This document shows, one piece after another, positions 58,601 through 64,000 of a stretch of DNA of 64,000 nucleotides; the first letter of the stretch is position 1, and every line of letters begins with the position of its first letter. The notes below the pieces were generated by a model, which was not told where the DNA came from, did no database searches, and saw only the letters and a program-made list of their open reading frames with translations. Position numbers and translations under genes: made by a program. The stretch is from Prinia subflava (taxonomy: Eukaryota; Chordata; Aves; Passeriformes; Cisticolidae), in assembly GCF_021018805.1 (NCBI RefSeq), contig NC_086259.1, positions 4,588,001 through 4,652,000 of the forward strand, in the 5' to 3' direction.

Positions 58601-61600
58601 TTTTCTGCTTTGCTGTGCTTTAACTGAATTCTGGAGGACAGAATTTCCAGTGGCTGTGCAAACTGTCACACTGAGAAAGATCATCTGTTGCACTCCAGTC
58701 TTCAGCTCCACAAAATAGAAGCCCATTTTTCATGATTGCAGCTTTGTGTTAGCTGCTCCAGGGAGATGTTCTTCTGGCACATTATTCAGGAAGATGTTAC
58801 TGAACAGGTAAGAATGCTGAGGTTAAATTTGGAGTTAAAGGAAGAGAGACAGAGGCAGAAACTTTTTCATATCAGTTGTAAAAAGAACCCAAAAACTCAT
58901 TTGACATTAGATGATAGGAAAAAGAAGAAAGTTAAAAGGATGTAGGATAGAAATGCAGTTCTCAAGTATTGTTCCTGCTCAGCCTAAGCACTGTAAATGC
59001 ATGTCAATTGTCAATTAACCTTGCCTGTTTAAATACAGAGATGGGCAGATGACTCTTCTTTAATTTCTGCTTTTTTTCCTGGTTCAATTTCAGAAGCTGA
59101 TTTTCGATGTGTGAACATAATGAGAACTACATTGGGACAAAGCAAAGGTCTTCCTAAGCCAGTGTCCCACCCCTGCAAGCAGCTGACACAGAGCAGGCTC
59201 ACAGCAGTGCTTTCCCTGATATTTGTCAGCCTCAAATGATTTCAGCTCAGCAGTGTCCCTCGACAGGGGTCTCCTGTATTCAGTAAACTGGTATCATTTT
59301 TTATCCCACATTTTTTTGCCTGTTGCCTTTAACATCCATTCAGATGTTTAGCTTTCCTCTGGATGCTTTCATTTCCCACCCAGTGCAGTGCCTGGGACAA
59401 TTGTCTGGCAAGGATAAAGCAAAGCATGGCCTCAGCCTCACCTGTTTTGTGGGAGCAGAGAATCTGAGGGGAATTCCTGCAGCTATTTCTGCATGGGGGA
59501 GCCAGCTGCACCCCGAGCCAGCCTTGGCTACATTTGAAGAAAATAACCTTTAACAGAGAACCAAAGGAAGACAACAGTGGAAAGGTGACTGTCTTTTCTA
59601 TGAAGCTGCAGATCAGGTCACAGGTAAAGAATAAACAAAGAATTATTAAGCAACAAAAACACCCTTCAAAAGTTACCAGATGGCACCAGCTGTAAGTTAA
59701 CTTTTCAGCAGTCCTGCCAAGAGCTGAAGTGAATGCAACACAGTACAATATCATTTGTAGAAAAACAAAAACCAGAGAATTCCTGCCATAATTGTTCCAT
59801 GATTCAGCAATTCACCCTGCTAACTGCTCCCAATCACACATAAACTCCCATAAATTTGTGGAGAGATTCACACACATGCCATATGTTAGGATTGATGCAA
59901 AACCCCAAGGATATCATTGGGGAGCTCACAACGCCTGTGTGGAGCTCAAGAAGGAAAAGAGTGAATACAAATTTGCAATATGTGTTTTTAAGAGGTAGGG
60001 CATGGGGAGTAGGCTTTTTAAGCTCACGATTAACTTGCAGCAAGCAAACGCACAGCTCTCCCTCCCCAGGACTGCCATAAAGTCAGAGGAGCAGCTGCCT
60101 AATCCATGGGCAGAGACAAACCAGGAAACCTTAAAAATGAGACAGGTTAATGCTCCAGATTTGTGTAAGCAGCTACCTGAGGGGTCACTCAGGGGACACT
60201 TCTCTTCCCCAGCACAGCTCTGCAGTCGCTCGTGCTGCAGCTCACAGAACCCCAGGCCAAACCCAAACCTGAGGCACACTCTGTGAAACGAGGATTCACC
60301 ACTTTTGGCTCCTTTGAGTCACTCTTTGCCTGCAGTGGCATCCCAGATCAGAATCTGGCCCCTCACTGTTTAGTACCTGCTCAGATTTAGACAGTAAATG
60401 AGTTTTAGCTGAAGACAAGAGCTATTAATTCCCACCTTTGTTCACACAGAAAGGCTGATAAATGCTTTTGTACATTTATGTACAAGATAATGCAGCTAAA
60501 ACGTATTTATCATGTGCATAAAACTGCAGAGAGGGATAGCAGATGATTTTCAATTCCTTCTTAATAATTATAATTAAGCACACAACTATATTATGATATG
60601 CAGTGTATTATTTCCCAGTTTTTCTCTTTCCTCAGTTTTTTACAAAAGCTTAAGGGGATAATTGTTCTTTGGGTGCCTGTGTGAAATGTTGCTAGTGGTT
60701 TGGTTTTGGGACTGTTCATTCCCTGCAGAGTCTTCAACACTAGATTTTTAAAAAACAATATAAAATAATTATAAATTCCCCACATAATTAAATTCATTAT
60801 AGCACTATTCTCAGCTGATTTAGTCCTCTGTTAGCCATCTTGCTTTTCATGTTTCAGGTTCTGAAATCAGTTTAAATTCTATTACTGGGGAAAGGGCAGC
60901 CTTTTCTCTTTTTACAGTATTGCATGGAATAAAAGATGAAGAAAGAACATTCATTGTTAACTACTGGTTTCAGAGAAAACATATTTTAACTGCAAACCTC
61001 TGATGGTAATTCATATGGTAAGTGCAATTCTGCTAAAAAAAGTTTGATGGTGTTGTTTTTTGTTTTTAATTCTCCTTTTCTCATCCCTTTACAAGTGGTT
61101 GTGAAACTCTCAGGGGATGCTGACCAACAACTTAAAAACCGCTGCTGGTCCAAACTCCTGTCTTTTGGACTGCTCACTACTTTCCCTTTCCTTCCAAGAC
61201 CCAAGCTCTGGTTACATCCCTGATTTCACTGACAGCAGAAAAAAGGAGCATTCATTACTGTGCTTGGAGCATTAGCATTTTTAAAGCTCTGTTGGAAATG
61301 CAATAACCTCCTTTTATTAATAACTAAATTCAGCCACCAAATAGATACAAGGAAGAAGGTTCTGACTTAAAAATTCCTGACCCTGCAGCTCTCCCAGCAG
61401 GAATTCCAGCAAAGACACACACAGTGGAGCCCAGGAAAGAGAGAGGTGCTCTATAATGAGGACACTCTCAGATTGCAAGGTAAGACATGGCACTCTCAGC
61501 TATTTAGGAGCAATTAACCTTTTTTTGAGGATACTGCAGCTGCTCCGACCTGTTCTTCTGTTTGCACACAGCTCCTGGGGCAGAGGGGGCACTGCCCTGC

Positions 61601-63839
61601 CTGGAGCAGCAGGTGGGCTCCAGTAAAACCTCACCAAGTATTCTGCACTACCCTTGGCCTGTATTTTCCCCTGTGAGGAGTGGAAATGTGTAAAGACACA
61701 AGGCAGGGTCTGCAAACATCCCAAGAGCACCAGAAAGGCGAGCCAGGCAGCCAGGGCAGATCTCTGCTTCACTCAAACAAAGCAGCTGATCCCTCAAGAT
61801 ATTCTGACCTGGTGTTATTTAAAATCTGCCAAACTGAAAAAAATAAAAAAGGGAAAGAAACATCCCAAACTGGAAATAAAGGATTAGAAACAATCAGGCT
61901 CCATTGCTCAGATTTTTACCAAAAACCACCTTTCAGGTCATGCTCCAGTCCTAATGTGACAGCCACTTGTCATTCTGCTGCTTTGGGGGGTCAGATTCCC
62001 TGGGTACACAAAGTCATGAGAGCTGGGAACCACCTGCAGCATGGAGAAATAAAGCAAAGTCTGGGCTTTCATTCAGAGAGCTGTAGTTGGGCAAACTGCT
62101 CGCCAAAGACATGATTTAATTCTGACATTGTCATCCTGCCAGAGAGAAAGAGAAGCTAAAGGGCATAATATGGAGCCAGAGATTACCACTAAACTGACAT
62201 TTTCTTGAATTAAGATGGATTAAATTTTTAAGTGGAAGAACTATTATTGCAGTAGGACTGATAGAAAATATCTCTCAAATTAGAGTGAGATTCAAGAATG
62301 ATGGGACTGCTTGAACCAAATTTCAAGTGCAGGATTGAAACCATATTTGTGGGAATTTAGGCCATTTATAAAAACATCAGCTGATATTCTTATTTAAGTA
62401 ATATATCACTTGTTCTGTCTAGCAACCAGGACCTTGTCACCCTCTCCACTTTCAATCACATGTAGAGTACTTGTCAGGAATCAAAATATTATCTGCACCT
62501 CTGAAAATGAAAGAAAACAAGGGAATATTTATACTTCAGAAAACCCTAAAAGACAAGTTAAAAAATGGCATTTATGGGCATCATTAAGCACAAACATTTT
62601 GCCATCAATACTGAACAGGCCATCAGTGACATGACAAAATCAGTCTGTCATTCTACCTGTTAAAAACACGGTCATAATGCTTGGGGCACAAGTGAATTCT
62701 CTTCATCTGCACATTCAGAAGGTGTCTGGGTGCAGGTTCCATGAGCAGTGCAGTGTTTGCTGTTCCAGGCAGGGTTCTGGTAAGCAAGAATGAGTATTGG
62801 AATGGGCAGTGTATGCAGTATCAGGCATCCTTCAAAAGGAGAGCTCCTCAGGACAACAGGGGTCCACCCCACTGGCTTCCCTTCAAGAGGAAAGTTCCCT
62901 GGAGGCTGGATTCTCCTGGTCAGATTTAAACTTGGGTGTGGGCAGAACTGATGCATCTTAATGTAAAAATCTAAGGAAGGATTTTTTCATTCAGCTGCTA
63001 CCCAACCCTGGAAATGCCTAATTTCTCCATGTGAATCTCCTTCTAAACTTTCATTTCTTTCATTGAATGCCCAGAACTGCTGTGATTTGATTTCTGCCCC
63101 TAAATTTCACATAAAGCCCCATCAAAATACAAACCCAGTCTTTTTGATTTGGCAAAGTCCCACAGAGGACTGAAAATTCAGAGGCACCTCTAGAACCACC
63201 CAAGGAAGCCAACAGTGATTATTTCCTTCTAAAATGTGCTGATACACATTGCATGCCCATGTCTCTATGGATATGCCACCACCAGCCTGGAGTTCCTTGG
63301 AACAAAACAAAATGCTAAAGAAAATGGTTCAGGAAACTGTGGTGACATTTTAAAAGAAAATAACAGCAATGGCTTGTTATAATCAGAAAAAAACCCAAAC
63401 CCTTTTAGATTTTTACAGTTAATTGTTGCCACATTTCTGTTCAACATAACTGAAACTGAAGTCTTTGCCTTAAGGGATTGTAGTATTCCAATGGCCTGGA
63501 ATAAAATTCTCAAAAATGTTTCTCTTGCAAACAATGTGATTTATGCTCAGAAGCCATTCAAAATAAAAGCAGGTTTTCAATCTTGACTAAAAGCAGGGGG
63601 GTGTTTTGCACCATTCACACTCTCGGATCCTTAAAGAACTGCAGAAATGTTACAGTTGTGAGAATGCCTTTAATTTCAGTGGGTGGGAAGAGTTTACTGC
63701 AGCAAATATGATTTGAGTGTCTCTGTCACTTTTAATGCTCAGCTGTTTAGCACAGAAGATTGACTGCAGCTGCCGTGGAGTGCTCCTGCTCCACATTAAT
63801 CCCTCCTTCCTCTGCTCCTTCCCTGAATTCTCCACACAT
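58601..63839. other. AT-rich non-coding stretch
   Basis: Mostly background. A GTAAGA donor-like site follows GAACAG at 58807 inside a 69-codon frame (58736-58945), without an acceptor or domain to support an exon. Frames at 59329-59754 (minus, 141 codons) and 61680-62114 (plus, 144) have no domain. Sequence near 62960-63010 weakly recalls CR1 but is not called. Confidence 0.5.
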
Positions 63840-64000
63840 CTATCCATCTTCCACTTGCAGGGGAGCCTTATACTAATTGCACTTCTCAGAGCATTAAGAA
63901 GATCGAGATGGATTTATCGAGTGAGCAGGCTCAAGGAAAAAAGGTTGGGAATGGCTCGCAGTTGTCGATTTTTTTCCAATTATTAAGAGCATGTGATCAA
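63840..64000. promoter_or_regulatory. CpG-retaining candidate conserved element, cut by the window end
   Basis: Four CpGs occur within 64 bases (63904, 63918, 63957, 63966) in DNA of ordinary G+C that is otherwise nearly free of them. An ACTAATTGCAC segment lies near 63871-63881. CpG retention without an island is a sign of constraint or hypomethylation. The frame 63717-63986 (plus) crosses it and shows no domain. The element may continue past the window. Confidence 0.25.

Noticed and set aside
58736..58945. Possible exon with a GAACAG|GTAAGA donor
   Set aside because: No acceptor, domain or partner exon is visible, and isolated donor matches are common.
1..64000. CRISPR arrays, prokaryotic operons, integrases or phage genes
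   Set aside because: Nothing of the kind is present. Composition, repeats and frame lengths are those of a vertebrate nuclear genome.

Overview
This window looks like non-coding nuclear DNA from a bird, most likely a songbird (the bird call is firm, the passerine call is inference). The evidence is three CR1 LINE fragments, several solo endogenous-retrovirus LTRs of avian type, a fossil MIR-type SINE and mostly AT-rich, CpG-poor background sequence. There are no bacterial-style gene rows. I found no reading frame with a recognisable protein domain except a decayed CR1 reverse transcriptase, and no tRNA, rRNA or snRNA. The best reading is a gene desert or a large intron.

Layout. 1-7 kb: AT-rich sequence with a GC/CpG-rich patch (781-1140) followed by a TAATTA-rich stretch. 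7.1-7.9 kb: solo LTR of family A, plus strand. 10.6-10.95 kb: a CR1 tail fragment and an ancient repeat remnant. 16.6-18.2 kb: a GC-richer stretch with a solo LTR of family B (17412-17856) and the longest open frame of the window, which I do not believe is a gene. 22.4 kb: CR1 3' end, minus strand. 25.9-26.6 kb: second family A LTR, minus strand. 29.75-30.0 kb: probable third LTR family (C), minus strand. 32.7-34.2 kb: a cluster of short hairpins and tandem duplications. 35.9-36.0 kb: MIR-type SINE fossil. 38.95-39.6 kb: a 23-bp minisatellite just upstream of a CR1 reverse-transcriptase fragment. 43.3-45.5 kb: AT-rich palindromic DNA, then a second family B LTR (45002-45446, minus strand) set between ATT-type tracts. 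47.2-47.6 kb and the last 150 bases: AT-rich stretches that keep CpGs and carry homeodomain/POU/TCF-like motifs, the best candidates for conserved regulatory elements.

The genes do not work together here because none is visible. The content is mobile-element debris, simple repeats and possible cis-regulatory DNA. The retroviral LTRs appear to be solo: I see no primer-binding site, polypurine tract or internal gene beside any of them. Both two-copy LTR families (A and B) lie in opposite orientations, which could matter for rearrangement. All similarity statements are by-eye comparisons within the window or against remembered family features; no search was run.
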